This document shows, piece by piece, positions 40,224-50,174 of a DNA stretch of 64,000 nt. Numbering within the stretch: the first letter of the stretch is position 1; every line of letters begins with the position of its first letter. The position numbers and the translations under genes were made by a program. The notes under the pieces were generated by a model. The model saw only the letters and a list, made by a program, of their open reading frames with translations. It had not been told where the DNA came from and did not search any database. Origin of the DNA: Rhodococcus sp. 14-2483-1-2 (GTDB taxonomy: Bacteria > Actinomycetota > Actinomycetes > Mycobacteriales > Mycobacteriaceae); the NCBI RefSeq assembly GCF_002259405.1, contig NZ_NPFW01000014.1:62001-126000 (forward strand). Reading direction: 5' to 3'.

Positions 40224-40916
40224 CTAGGGCTGAAGCGCCTGCACCAGTGAACGGGCGGCCGCCTGGGGGTCCCTGGCCTCGGTGATGGCGCGGACCACCA
40301 CGATGCGATCGGCACCGGCTGCCCTGACCTGATCGACATTGGTCGCGTCGACGCCGCCGATGGCGAACCACGGCCGCTCCGGGAGCGAGTCCGCCGTCGC
40401 CCGCAGAGTCTCGAGCCCCGCGGCCTTGCGATTGGGCTTGGTGGGCGTCGGCCACACCGGCCCGACGGCGAAGTAGTCGACGCCGTCCTCGATCGCGGCG
40501 AGCGAGGACTGAGCGCGGTTCTGCGTCGAGCGCCCGATCACCACGTCCGGTCCCAGAATCTGCCGCGCGTAGTGCACCGGCAGATCGCCCTGGCCGAGAT
40601 GCAGCACGTCCGCGCCCGAGGCCAGCGCCAGATCCGCGCGGTCGTTGACGGCCAGCAAGGCGCCGTGGCGCTTGGTGGCAGCGAGCAGAATCGCCAGCGC
40701 AGCGAGCTCGTCCTTGGCTTCGAGGGGACCGAACTCGCGCTCGCCGGCGGAGTTCTTGTCGCGCAGCTGGATGATGTCGACGCCACCGGACAACGCGGCC
40801 TCGGCGAACTGCGCGAGGTCGCCCTTGTCGCGCCTGGCATCGGTACACAGGTACAGGCGAGCGGACGCAAGACGCTCACGGGGAGTCTGGTTGCGGGCGG
40901 TCTGAGATGGATGCAC
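40224..40916 (-). CDS. thiE: Thiamine-phosphate synthase
   Basis: A 230-residue TIM-barrel enzyme joining the thiazole and pyrimidine parts into thiamine phosphate. [58 protein letters not shown] and [11 protein letters not shown] are all family motifs. The open frame goes on to 41027, but that stretch runs antisense through the TPP riboswitch of thiO, so GTG 40916 ([10 protein letters not shown]) was chosen. It is divergent from thiO; the riboswitch is on the opposite strand, so thiE itself is not obviously under it. Confidence 0.93.
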   Translation of the reverse strand: MHPSQTARNQTPRERLASARLYLCTDARRDKGDLAQFAEAALSGGVDIIQLRDKNSAGEREFGPLEAKDELAALAILLAATKRHGALLAVNDRADLALASGADVLHLGQGDLPVHYARQILGPDVVIGRSTQNRAQSSLAAIEDGVDYFAVGPVWPTPTKPNRKAAGLETLRATADSLPERPWFAIGGVDATNVDQVRAAGADRIVVVRAITEARDPQAAARSLVQALQP

Positions 40917-40969
40917 AAAGCGAACTGTATTCTCATGGTGGCCGCCACCGACGACGGAGTGGCCGAGAT

Positions 40970-41060
40970 ATCGCGGGAGTCCCGAGGATCGTGGGGCTGA
41001 GAGTGGGTTCGCCGCCCTTACCGTCAATACCTGAACCCGATCATGCGGGCGCAGGGAGTG
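40970..41060 (+). promoter_or_regulatory. TPP (THI-box) riboswitch
   Basis: CGGGAG (40975-40980 region), GGGGCTGAGA (40993-41002), then ACCTGAACCCGATCATGCGG (41029-41048) and GCGCAGGGAG (41049-41058) reproduce the conserved core of the thiamine pyrophosphate aptamer. The 3' end of the aptamer contains AGGGAG, which is also the ribosome site of thiO (GTG 41066), so TPP binding should hide it and block translation of thiO-thiS-thiG. No separate terminator is visible. Confidence 0.93.
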
Positions 41061-41065
41061 AGGAC

Positions 41066-42123
41066 GTGAATCGCGTGTACATCGTCGTTATCGGCGGAGG
41101 CGTCATCGGGCTGTCGACGGCGCTGCGCCTGAGCCGGGACGGTCACCGGGTCGTCGTTCACGATCCCGCTCTGGGCAAGGGCGCATCCTGGGTCGCGGGC
41201 GGAATGCTGGCACCGTTGTCCGAGGGCTGGCCCGGCGAACACGAACTGCTGCACCTGGGCGCTGCGTCGTTGGCGCGGTGGCCGGAATTTGCCCGACGCC
41301 TCCCCGGCCCCTCGGCGTTCTCCGCAGCGGGATCGGTGACGGTTGCCCTCGACTCCGCCGACGCCGCCGATCTGCGAACCATCGCCGAATGGGTCGGCGA
41401 ACAGGGGCACGAACTCGAGATTCTGGGACGGGCGCAGCTGCGCGAGCTCGAACCTGCTCTGGCACAGAACATTCGACTCGGCCTACTGGCTCCGACCGAG
41501 TTGTCGGTGGACAATCGGGTACTGATCGCCGCACTCGAGCAGGGATGCCTGGATGCGGGAGTGGAGTTCTCCACGGACTCGGTCGACACCATGCCCGACG
41601 CCGATCAGGTGGTCCTGGCCGCCGGCGCACAGTCGGCGGCATTGTGGCCCACCCTTCCGGTCCGACCGGTCAAGGGCGAAATCCTGCGGCTGCGTCGTCG
41701 ACCGAGTGCCGCGCCGCCGCCGAACCGGACCGTTCGCGGAACCGTGCACGGGCGCGCGATCTACCTGGTACCGCGCGGCGACGGATTGGTCGTCGGCGCA
41801 ACCCAATACGAATCCGGCCAGGACACTCAGGTCACCGTCGCCGGGGTACGAGACCTCATCGCCGACGCCGAACGGCTCATGCCGAGCATCGGCGAATACG
41901 AACTGTACGAAACCGCTGCCGGACTGCGGCCGATGAGCCCGGACGGACTGCCGATCATCGGCAGGCTGTCTCCCCGGGTGATCGTTGCCACCGGCCACGG
42001 CCGCAACGGCATCCTGCTCGCGCCCATCACCGCCGACGCAGTCGCCGCACTCATCTCCGGCGAGGCGCTACCGGACGCGAAAGCCGCCACACCCGAACGC
42101 TTTTCGCACATAGAGAGGACACC

Positions 42124-42127
<4 letters not shown>
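41066..42127 (+). CDS. thiO: Glycine oxidase ThiO
   Basis: A 353-residue FAD enzyme that makes iminoglycine for the thiazole ring. [22 protein letters not shown] is the FAD loop, [15 protein letters not shown] the second nucleotide contact, and [15 protein letters not shown] plus [14 protein letters not shown] the C-terminal FAD/substrate blocks. GTG 41066 was chosen because the riboswitch 3' end supplies its ribosome site; GTG 41075 is possible. Its stop overlaps thiS by 4 bases (ATGA). Confidence 0.95.
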
Positions 42128-43120
<993 letters not shown>

Positions 43121-43166
43121 TCAGCTGCGTCGTCGGCCCGGCACCTTCTGTGGTTCTGCGCCATCC

Positions 43167-43257
43167 GGCAAACGCGCACGCATCTGTGAAACGCGCGCGG
43201 AATAGTGGCCAATACGAGGACTATTCCGCGCGCATCTGGCAAACGCGCGCGCATTTG
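43167..43257. repeat. Paired GC-rich repeat units framing a 14-bp stem-loop after thiG
   Basis: Two direct copies of GGCAAACGCGC(A/G)CGCAT(C/T)TG (43167-43186 and 43238-43257) flank a perfect inverted repeat, GCGCGCGGAATAGT at 43193-43206 and its complement at 43220-43233, with a 13-base loop. It lies in the 268-base spacer between thiG and the ABC transporter genes. It may end thiamine-operon transcription, but there is no T tract. It is unrelated to the 26-bp repeat. Confidence 0.65.
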
Positions 43258-43388
43258 CGGCCGCGCCCGTGTGACCCCACGCCGCCCATGTGACCGACTG
43301 TCTCAGGGTGTGTGTCATCCGAAAGGATGATGGAAGAGTCGACTGTGGGTCGATGTGCGGACGCTGTCGATGGTGGACAGTTGTACCC

Positions 43389-44351
43389 ATGATCGAAGTG
43401 ACAGGACTGACCAAGCAATACGGCGCGGTGACGGCGGTCGACAACCTCACCTTCACCATCAAACCCGGCATCGTGACCGGCTTCCTCGGCCCCAACGGCG
43501 CTGGCAAGTCGACCACCATGCGGATGATCCTCGGGCTCGACCGACCCACCTCGGGCACGGCGACCATCGAGGGCAAGAGCTACAGCCACCTGAAGCAACC
43601 ATTGCGTACCGTCGGCGCCCTGCTCGACGCCAAGTGGGTGCACCCCAACCGATCGGCTCGTGCACACCTCGAGTGGATGGCCGCGTCCAACGGCATCCCC
43701 AAGTCGCGAGTCGACGAGGTGCTGCGTCTGGTGGGCCTGTCCGAGGTCGCCAAGAAGAATGCCGGTGGCTTCTCGCTCGGTATGTCGCAGCGGCTGGGAC
43801 TCGCCGGCGCTTTGCTGGGCGACCCCAAGGTGTTGCTGTTCGACGAGCCGGTCAACGGACTCGATCCCGAGGGCATCGTCTGGATCCGAAAGTTCATGCA
43901 GCGCTTGGCAGCCGAGGGTCGCACGGTGCTGGTCTCGAGCCACCTCCTCTCGGAGATGGCGCAGACCGCGGAGCATCTCATCGTCATCGGACGCGGCAAG
44001 CTGATCTCGGATTCCTCGGTGCAGGAATTCATCGACCACGCCTCCGAAGCATCGGTGCGCGTACGCAGCCCGCAGCTCGACGGTCTGCGTCAGGCGTTGA
44101 CCACGGCCGGTCTCACCGTGCGCGAGCCGGACAAGACCGATGAACTTCAGCCCTCGCTCGTGGTGCTGAACTCCACGACCGACACGATCGGCGACATCGC
44201 CGGTCGAGCCGGAATCACTTTGCACGAGTTGGCCTCTCAACGAGGATCGCTCGAGGAAGCCTTCATGAAACTCACCGGAGACACAGTGCAATACCACGGC
44301 GCGGGAGCCGAAAACCCCAACACTCAGCAAGCGATGGGCGGTTCACTCTGA
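43389..44351 (+). CDS. ABC transporter ATP-binding protein (exporter type)
   Basis: A 320-residue ATPase of the drug/antibiotic-exporter (CcmA/DrrA) class. GPNGAGKST (Walker A), SLGMSQRLGLAGALLG (signature variant), VLLFDEPVNGLDPEG (Walker B) and SSHLLSEM (switch His) are present, followed by a C-terminal ~90-residue regulatory tail. ATG 43389 was chosen; the open frame to 43290 lies outside the domain. It overlaps the permease gene by one base (TGATG). The exported substrate is unknown. Confidence 0.93.
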   Translation: MIEVTGLTKQYGAVTAVDNLTFTIKPGIVTGFLGPNGAGKSTTMRMILGLDRPTSGTATIEGKSYSHLKQPLRTVGALLDAKWVHPNRSARAHLEWMAASNGIPKSRVDEVLRLVGLSEVAKKNAGGFSLGMSQRLGLAGALLGDPKVLLFDEPVNGLDPEGIVWIRKFMQRLAAEGRTVLVSSHLLSEMAQTAEHLIVIGRGKLISDSSVQEFIDHASEASVRVRSPQLDGLRQALTTAGLTVREPDKTDELQPSLVVLNSTTDTIGDIAGRAGITLHELASQRGSLEEAFMKLTGDTVQYHGAGAENPNTQQAMGGSL

Positions 44352-45121
44352 TGGGCGTACTGGCAGCAGAAAGAATCAAGTTCACCTCGACCAAGTCGCC
44401 GTGGTGGTGCAGCGCGATCATCGTGGTGCTCGGTCTCGGATTCGCGTCGATACTGGGCTGGGCCGCTCAGTTGGCCACCGAAACCGATGCGCCCGAGGGC
44501 ATTCCGCCCACGACGGCAGCCGACGTCGTAGGACTCGGCGTCGGAACCTTCGGTTCGATGGTGTTGATGATCCTGGCCGCGTTGACCGTGACCAGCGAAT
44601 ATCGGTTCGGTCTAATCCGAACCACGTTCCAGGCCGTGACCAACCGAGGTTCGGTACTGGCGGCCAAGGCCCTGCTGGTCGGTGTCTACGGTGCGATCCT
44701 GTCGTTCGTGCTCGCCGTCATCGGGCTCTACCTCGCCAAGGCGCTCGCCGGTGAGCAGGCAGGTGCGCTGCTCGGCTTCGACATCGATGGAACCTGGCGC
44801 GTCCTGTACGGGACCGCCATCCTGGCGTTCGTCCAGGTCGTTCTGGCCATCGGCGTCGGCGCTCTCATGCGGCAGTCCGCCGGAGCAATCGCCATCCTGC
44901 TTCTGTGGCCACTGCTCATCGAGAACCTCGTCGGGGTGATTCCGACGGTCGGCGAGAAGATCCAGCCGTTCCTGCCCTTCCTCAACGCCAATCACTTCCT
45001 CGGATCCAGCGGAGGTGTCGACTTCCACTGGGGTCCGATCGGCGGACTGATCTACTTCGTCGCCTTCACCGCGGTGATCTTCGGAGCGGCAGTGTTCGTC
45101 GTCAATCGTCGGGACGCCTGA
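44351..45121 (+). CDS. ABC-2 type permease
   Basis: A 256-residue protein with six membrane helices (about residues 19-40, 60-82, 108-128, 153-172, 180-200, 228-250), including VTSEYRFGLIRTTFQAVTNRGSVLAAKAL, the conserved cytoplasmic segment of ABC-2 permeases that contacts the ATPase. It is coupled to the ATPase gene by a one-base overlap and followed 26 bases later by the LpqL-type lipoprotein gene. Confidence 0.88.
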   Translation: MGVLAAERIKFTSTKSPWWCSAIIVVLGLGFASILGWAAQLATETDAPEGIPPTTAADVVGLGVGTFGSMVLMILAALTVTSEYRFGLIRTTFQAVTNRGSVLAAKALLVGVYGAILSFVLAVIGLYLAKALAGEQAGALLGFDIDGTWRVLYGTAILAFVQVVLAIGVGALMRQSAGAIAILLLWPLLIENLVGVIPTVGEKIQPFLPFLNANHFLGSSGGVDFHWGPIGGLIYFVAFTAVIFGAAVFVVNRRDA

Positions 45122-45147
45122 CGCCGCTCGCCGGTAGGGTGTCCGCT

Positions 45148-46605
45148 ATGCGGATTTCCCTACTTGCAGGTAGCGCTGTCACTGTCTTGATTCTGGCCGG
45201 TTGCTCGTCCACCTCGGACGAGGAACCGGCCAGAGTTTTCGCGACACCCGACGGGCCGGGGCTCTCTGCCGCGGTCACCGAGGACGCGTTGGTGGGGCAC
45301 CTCGAACAATTGGAAGCCATCGCCGCCGAGAACGACGGAAATCGCGCTGCCGGCACCGCCGGTTACGACGCGAGTGTCGATTATGTTGTCTCACAACTCG
45401 AATCGGCCGGGTTCGAGGTCACCACCCCGGAATTCGAATTCGAGACCTTCGAGGCGCAGACCCAAACTCTGTCGCTTGCGGGCACCGAGATCCCGGTGTT
45501 CGCGCTCAGTTACTCGCCCACCACCACCGCCGAGGGAATCACCGCACGCGTCGTCGGCGCTCCCGCCGGTGCAGACGGCTGTGAGGCGACCGACTACACC
45601 GGTCTCGACCTGGCCGGAGCTGTCGCGGTCGTGCCGCGAGGAGTGTGCGCCTTCGGTGTGAAGCAGACCGTTGCCGCAGAACTGGGAGCGGCCGCCGCGA
45701 TCATCGTCAACAACGAACCCGGGCCGCTCGATTCGGGCACCCTCGGCGACGCCGACACTGCCCGGATTCCGACCGGCGGTGTCAGCCAGGAGGACGGTGC
45801 GGCCGTGCTGGCCGCACCCGAGGTGACGCTGACACTCGTCACCGAAACCGAAACGACCACCAGTCGCAACATCATTGCGCAGACCACCACCGGTTCCACC
45901 GAGAACGTGGTGGTCACCGGTGCGCATCTCGACAGCGTTCCCGAGGGCCCCGGCATCAACGACAACGGAACCGGCACGGCGGCAGTACTCGAGACCGCAC
46001 TGCAGATGGGCAGTGCACCCGAGGTGACCAACGCGGTACGTTTCGCGTTCTGGGGTGCCGAGGAGAACGGACTCGTCGGTTCCACCAAGTACGTCGAAGG
46101 CCTGTCCGACGAGGACAAGCAGAACATCGCGCTGTACCTGAACTTCGACATGATCGGCTCGCACAACGCCGGCTACCTCGCCTACGACGGAGACGACTCC
46201 GACCAGGTGGGTGAGCCCGCAGGCCCGGCCGGATCCGACGCCATCGAGCGCACCTTCGTCGAGCACCTGGCAGCCGAGGACGTAGCCGTCGACGGGACCG
46301 ATTTCGACGGTCGCTCGGACTACGGCCCGTTCATCGAGGTGGGCATCCCCGCCGGTGGTGTGTTCAGCGGAGCTGACGAGAACAAGACCGCCGCGCAGGC
46401 CGAGAAGTGGGGCGGCACCGCCGATCAGACCTTCGACGAGAACTACCACACCGACCAGGACACCCTGGCGAACGTCGACCGCGCCGCACTCGCGAAGAAC
46501 GGTGCGGCAGTGGCCTACGGCATCGGCGTCTACGCGCAGTCGGTGGAGGGCCCCAACGGGGTTCCGGTGGGTGCCGAGCGCGAGGCCGCGCGCGCCGAAG
46601 GATAA
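45148..46605 (+). CDS. lpqL: LpqL-type M28 aminopeptidase lipoprotein
   Basis: A 485-residue secreted lipoprotein. MRISLLAGSAVTVLILAGC gives lipidated Cys19. A PA insert (about residues 130-235, GCEATDYTGLDLAGAVAVVPRGVCAFGVK) sits inside the M28 zinc peptidase, whose ligands are visible: His and Asp in TGAHLDSVPEGPGINDNGTG, the catalytic Glu in FWGAEENGLVGS, Asp in LNFDMIGS and a late His in ENYHTDQD. It probably trims N-terminal residues at the cell surface. In M. tuberculosis lpqL (Rv0418) also follows thiG. The open frame further upstream is a shadow of the permease gene. Confidence 0.92.
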   Translation: MRISLLAGSAVTVLILAGCSSTSDEEPARVFATPDGPGLSAAVTEDALVGHLEQLEAIAAENDGNRAAGTAGYDASVDYVVSQLESAGFEVTTPEFEFETFEAQTQTLSLAGTEIPVFALSYSPTTTAEGITARVVGAPAGADGCEATDYTGLDLAGAVAVVPRGVCAFGVKQTVAAELGAAAAIIVNNEPGPLDSGTLGDADTARIPTGGVSQEDGAAVLAAPEVTLTLVTETETTTSRNIIAQTTTGSTENVVVTGAHLDSVPEGPGINDNGTGTAAVLETALQMGSAPEVTNAVRFAFWGAEENGLVGSTKYVEGLSDEDKQNIALYLNFDMIGSHNAGYLAYDGDDSDQVGEPAGPAGSDAIERTFVEHLAAEDVAVDGTDFDGRSDYGPFIEVGIPAGGVFSGADENKTAAQAEKWGGTADQTFDENYHTDQDTLANVDRAALAKNGAAVAYGIGVYAQSVEGPNGVPVGAEREAARAEG

Positions 46606-46642
46606 GGGCGAGTATGTGTAACTGTGAGTTACGCTCGATGCT

Positions 46643-47464
46643 GTGAACGCAGTCGTGGACTCGGTGGTGGAGTGGGTTCGCACCACCAACCGAGCGCCCA
46701 AGGTGGTCGGGGCGGTACGACGTGTGCGTCGCGCACTACCCGGTGACCCCACGTTCGGTGATCCCCTGTCGATCGACGGGCCGGGGCGAGCCCTTGCCGT
46801 TGCCCGCGTCGCCGATCGCTTTCTGGTTGCCAACGGACTCGACGACGAGCCGGGCGCATCCCGTGAAGTCGGCCTCGGTGCCTTGCAGGTGTGGCAGGCG
46901 ATCCTCGAGAGGACGGGCCGGGGGCGCGGCGAACAGGACGTCACCATCGTCTTCACCGACCTCGTCGGGTTCTCGTCGTGGTCGCTGCGCGCCGGCGACA
47001 CCGCCACCCTGACGCTGCTCCGCAAGGTCTCCAAAGCGGTCGAACCCGAGGTCGTGTTCCGCGGCGGCCACGTCGTCAAGAGACTGGGCGACGGCATCAT
47101 GGCGGTGTTCGCCGATGCGGGCAAAGCAGTCGACGCGGTCTTCGCGGCCCGCGAGGCACTGAAGGGTGTCGACGTCGACGGTTACACCCCGACGATGCGC
47201 GTCGGCATCCACACCGGCAGCCCGCGTCAGGTGGGATCGGACTGGCTGGGCGTCGACGTCACCGTCGCCGCCCGGGTGATGCAGACCGGCGGCAACGGCA
47301 ACATCATGATCTCCGCGGCGGCCCTCGAGGGGGTCCCGCCGGAGGTGCTCGACGCCTTGCACGTGGTGTCCAAGCCCTATCGCCGCAGCTTCTTCGCTCC
47401 GAAGATCAAGGGTGCACCCGACGACCTACGCATCCTCCGACTCGTGCAGTCGCCACAGCGGTGA
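46643..47464 (+). CDS. Class III adenylate/guanylate cyclase-like protein
   Basis: A 273-residue protein with an ~85-residue N-terminal part and a class III cyclase domain (about residues 95-255). Metal Asp residues are present in IVFTDLVGFS and KRLGDGIMAVF, and the base-contacting Lys precedes the latter. In the motif that normally reads VNxAxR the sequence is GVDVTVAARV, so the transition-state Asn is replaced by Thr while the Arg is kept. It may therefore be slow, or a regulatory pseudo-cyclase. It starts with GTG 46643; its end overlaps the convergent thiD gene by 39 bases. Confidence 0.88.
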   Translation: MNAVVDSVVEWVRTTNRAPKVVGAVRRVRRALPGDPTFGDPLSIDGPGRALAVARVADRFLVANGLDDEPGASREVGLGALQVWQAILERTGRGRGEQDVTIVFTDLVGFSSWSLRAGDTATLTLLRKVSKAVEPEVVFRGGHVVKRLGDGIMAVFADAGKAVDAVFAAREALKGVDVDGYTPTMRVGIHTGSPRQVGSDWLGVDVTVAARVMQTGGNGNIMISAAALEGVPPEVLDALHVVSKPYRRSFFAPKIKGAPDDLRILRLVQSPQR

Positions 47465-48280
47465 CACCGGTCCGTGGCCCGCGCCCAGGTCGTAGGACGC
47501 GGCCAGACAGCGAGTGACCCACTCCTTGCCGAACGCCACCGCGTCGGGCATGGAGTATCCGTGCGCCAGGGCCGAGGCGATCGATGCGGCGAGGGTGTCG
47601 CCGCCGCCGTGGTCGTTGCCGGTGTCGATGCGTTCGCTGGTGAATTCGAGGAAGGTGTCGCCGTCGAACAGCAGATCGGTGCTGTGTGTGGACGTCCGCA
47701 GGTGACCGCCCTTGACCAGGGCCCACTGCGCGCCCAATCCGTGCAGGGCCTCGGCGGCGCGGTGTGCGCTGGAGTCGTCGATGACGTCGATGCCGGTGAT
47801 GAGACGAACCTCGTCGAGGTTGGGGGTCACCAGCGAGGCGATGGGAAACAGGGTGTGCCGGATGGCGTCGAGGGCTTCGGCGTGCAGTAGCGCATCCCCG
47901 TGCATCGACGCGCACACCGGATCCACGACCAGGGGAACCGGCTGATCTCGGCCGATGCCCACCTCGGTGCAGACGGCCGTGACCGCTTCGATGATCGCGG
48001 TGGAGGCCAACATTCCGGTCTTCGCTGCGCCGACGCCGATGTCGGAGACGACGGAGCGAACCTGCGCTGCGACGACGTCCGGCGGAATCTCGTGGAAGCC
48101 CGTCACGCCGACGGTGTTCTGGACCGTGACCGCAGCGACAGCAACGCAGGCGTGGACGCCCAGCAGGGCCATCGTTCGGCTGTCCGCCTGGATTCCGGCA
48201 CCGCCACCGGAGTCGGTCCCGGCGATGGTCAGCGCGCGAACAGGAGTCTCGCCGTTGGGCGTGAGCGGTAGGAACTTCAC
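47426..48280 (-). CDS. thiD: Hydroxymethylpyrimidine/phosphomethylpyrimidine kinase
   Basis: A 284-residue ribokinase-fold enzyme phosphorylating HMP and HMP-P for thiamine synthesis. ALTIAGTDSGGGAGIQADSRTM, VQNTVGV, AAKTGMLAS, VVDPVCAS, VTPNLDEVRLITG and the late VKGGH and GGGDTLAASIASALA blocks (with the catalytic Asp) are all present. The C-terminal part is followed by ~20 residues that overlap the cyclase gene. GTG 48280 (VKFLPLTPNGET) was chosen; the open frame to 48424 shows no better start. It is on the opposite strand to the thiO operon and has no TPP element visible in front of it. Confidence 0.92.
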   Translation of the reverse strand: MKFLPLTPNGETPVRALTIAGTDSGGGAGIQADSRTMALLGVHACVAVAAVTVQNTVGVTGFHEIPPDVVAAQVRSVVSDIGVGAAKTGMLASTAIIEAVTAVCTEVGIGRDQPVPLVVDPVCASMHGDALLHAEALDAIRHTLFPIASLVTPNLDEVRLITGIDVIDDSSAHRAAEALHGLGAQWALVKGGHLRTSTHSTDLLFDGDTFLEFTSERIDTGNDHGGGDTLAASIASALAHGYSMPDAVAFGKEWVTRCLAASYDLGAGHGPVSPLWRLHESEDA

Positions 48281-48479
48281 GAGAGAAGACAGTACCGGCG
48301 TGCGCGGAGACGGGGGTCGCTGCCGGTGAAACGGAATGCCGAGTACATGGCGAAAACATGAGCGGGCCTTGAATGTTGTTGTATCACAACGCCGAACAGG
48401 GTCGCTTATGATCCGTACCAGCATTCGAGTCGGGTTCGGCGGACGAACCTACGCATCCGAAGGTTTGTTGGTAGAAAAG

Positions 48480-48508
48480 GTGACAGACCCACCGTGCGCA
48501 TGTTTAAT
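48480..48508 (+). promoter_or_regulatory. Candidate promoter before the small GNAT gene
   Basis: GTGACA (48480-48485) and TTTAAT (48503-48508) are 17 bases apart, 65 bases before the 48573 start. The 292-base spacer between thiD and this gene also holds a GTTGT-ATC-ACAAC palindrome (48378-48390) and TATGAT (48407-48412), which could belong to a second promoter. Pattern match only. Confidence 0.4.
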
Positions 48509-48572
48509 AGTGGTGCACGTCACAGAAGATTTCATTCGTTCACCACTCCACACACAGCGAAGGAGGCGTCCC

Positions 48573-48899
48573 ATGCTTGCAAGTTCTCCTAGCGCTGATG
48601 TCTCGATCAACAAGGATCAGAACCGGTTCGAGCTTCGATTGAACGGCGATCTCGTCGGGATCGTCGGCTTCTACGAGGTCGAGGGAAACGGCAAGCGTGC
48701 GACGCGAACTCATGTCGTGTCCTTCATGCACACGGTCGTCACCGAGGATTTCGGTCATCAGGGTCTGGCGGGCATTCTGGTGCGGCGCGCACTCGACAGT
48801 GCTCGGTCCTACGGCTGGAAGGTCAAGCCGGTCTGCACCTATGTGCAGCGTTTCGCCGCGGCCAATCCGGAGTACAACGACATGCTCGTCGCGCTCTGA
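48573..48899 (+). CDS. Small YjdJ-type GNAT acetyltransferase
   Basis: A 108-residue single-domain protein of the short GNAT (Acetyltransf_CG, YjdJ-like) type: NRFELRLNGDLVGIVGFYEVEG, FMHTVVTEDFGHQGLAGILVRRALDSARSYGWKVKPVCTYVQRF. The TEDFGHQGLAGIL loop is the acetyl-CoA site, and the late Cys in PVCTYV is typical. ATG 48573 has a perfect GGAGG 7-8 bases upstream. The longer open frame to 48336 has no homology and includes a promoter-like region. It is followed by a related gene 78 bases away. Confidence 0.88.
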   Translation: MLASSPSADVSINKDQNRFELRLNGDLVGIVGFYEVEGNGKRATRTHVVSFMHTVVTEDFGHQGLAGILVRRALDSARSYGWKVKPVCTYVQRFAAANPEYNDMLVAL

Positions 48900-48977
48900 C
48901 CTCAGTTTCCTGCAAGCGTCGCCCGGTCACATTAAGGGCACGACTCGGCGACGATCGGTGCACTCTCCCCGCGTCAC

Positions 48978-49358
48978 ATGGACAACACTGGTCTCATGAG
49001 TGACATGAGTCACATACTTCCACGACGGGTCCACGGGCCCGCTCCGGTCGACCGTCCCGCCGTTCGCATCGAGGACGACGTCGATCACAACAGGTTCGAT
49101 CTTTTCGTCGACGACGAACTCGTCGGCATTCTCGGGTATCGCTTCGGTGAGGGCGACGACGGCGGCGTCGGCCCGGTCGTCGCGCTCATGCACACCGTCG
49201 TCAAGGAGGAGTACGGCGACCGCGGGTGGGCGGGGGTGCTGGTGAGGGCGTCGCTGAACACCGCTCGTGATCGGCAGTGGCGCATCGTGCCGATCTGCAC
49301 CTACGTCCGGCGATACCTGGCGCAGCACGAGGAGTTCATGGACCTCGTCGTCGAGTGA
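48978..49358 (+). CDS. Small YjdJ-type GNAT acetyltransferase, paralog
   Basis: A 126-residue relative of the preceding gene. It shares NRFDLFVDDELVGILGYRFGEG, LMHTVVKEEYGDRGWAGVLVRASLNTARDRQWRIVPICTYVRRY and the end of the domain; identity by eye is about half over this part. It has a longer, partly acidic N-terminus. ATG 48978 or 48996 may be the start. It meets xthA tail to tail, 4 bases apart. A tandem duplication followed by divergence is the simplest history. Confidence 0.86.
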   Translation: MDNTGLMSDMSHILPRRVHGPAPVDRPAVRIEDDVDHNRFDLFVDDELVGILGYRFGEGDDGGVGPVVALMHTVVKEEYGDRGWAGVLVRASLNTARDRQWRIVPICTYVRRYLAQHEEFMDLVVE

Positions 49359-49362
49359 CCGC

Positions 49363-50163
49363 TCAGCCGATCTCCACGATTACCGGAGCGTGATCGCTGG
49401 CTCCCTTGCCCTTGCGCTCCTCGCGGTCGATGGACGCACCGCTCACCCGAGCCGCCAGGGCAGGTGAGGTCAACGCCATGTCGATGCGCAGGCCCTGCTT
49501 CTTCGGGAACCGCAACTGCGTGTAGTCCCAGTAGGTGTACGTCCTGGGCTCGGGGGTGAACTGCCGCGTCACCTCGGTGAAGCCGGCGTCGCCGAACGCG
49601 GTGAAGGCATCACGCTCGGCCTGCGAGGTGTGGGTCTTGCCCTCGAACAGTGCGGGATCCCAGACGTCGTCGTCGGTGGGCGCGATGTTCCAGTCGCCCA
49701 CGAGCGCGATCTGCGCCTGCGGATCCGCCGCCACCCACGCCTGTGCGTCGGCCTTCAGCGCTGCGAGCCACTCGAGCTTGTAGGTGTAGTGCGGATCTGC
49801 GAGTTCGCGGCCGTTCGGCACGTACAGGCTCCAGACGCGGACCCCGGCGCACGTGGCACCGATGGCGCGGGCCTCCTGAGCGGGATCGACCTCGGGATCC
49901 TTGCTGAACCCGGGCTGATCCTCGAACCCGACCTGCACGTCGTCCAATCCGACGCGAGACGCGATCGCGACGCCGTTCCACTGGCTCAGCCCGACGTGGG
50001 CGACCTCGTACCCGATGTCGGTGAACCGCTCGTACGGAAACTGCGCGTCCTTGCACTTGGTTTCCTGCATCGCCAGGACATCGACATCGGATCGCTGCAG
50101 CCAATCGACGATTCGATCCTGACGAGAGCGGACGGAGTTCACATTCCAAGTAGCCAAGCGCAC
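49363..50163 (-). CDS. xthA: Exodeoxyribonuclease III (AP endonuclease)
   Basis: A 266-residue Mg2+-dependent nuclease of base-excision repair. ATWNVNSVRSR, LAMQETKCKD (Glu), SLYVPNGRELADPHY (Tyr), LVGDWNIAPTDDD (Asp/Asn) and ASDHAPVIVEI (catalytic Asp-His) are intact. The start is GTG 50163, at which the domain begins; the open frame further upstream lies in the GNAT gene. It follows that GNAT gene by 11 bases on the minus strand and probably shares its transcript with def, as in M. tuberculosis Rv0427c-0429c. Confidence 0.95.
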   Translation of the reverse strand: MRLATWNVNSVRSRQDRIVDWLQRSDVDVLAMQETKCKDAQFPYERFTDIGYEVAHVGLSQWNGVAIASRVGLDDVQVGFEDQPGFSKDPEVDPAQEARAIGATCAGVRVWSLYVPNGRELADPHYTYKLEWLAALKADAQAWVAADPQAQIALVGDWNIAPTDDDVWDPALFEGKTHTSQAERDAFTAFGDAGFTEVTRQFTPEPRTYTYWDYTQLRFPKKQGLRIDMALTSPALAARVSGASIDREERKGKGASDHAPVIVEIG

Positions 50164-50174
50164 GGGAAGGAACC

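Noticed and set aside
48336..48572. Longer N-terminus for the small GNAT at 48573
   Set aside because: The added residues are unlike any GNAT part, and the true start has a perfect GGAGG.
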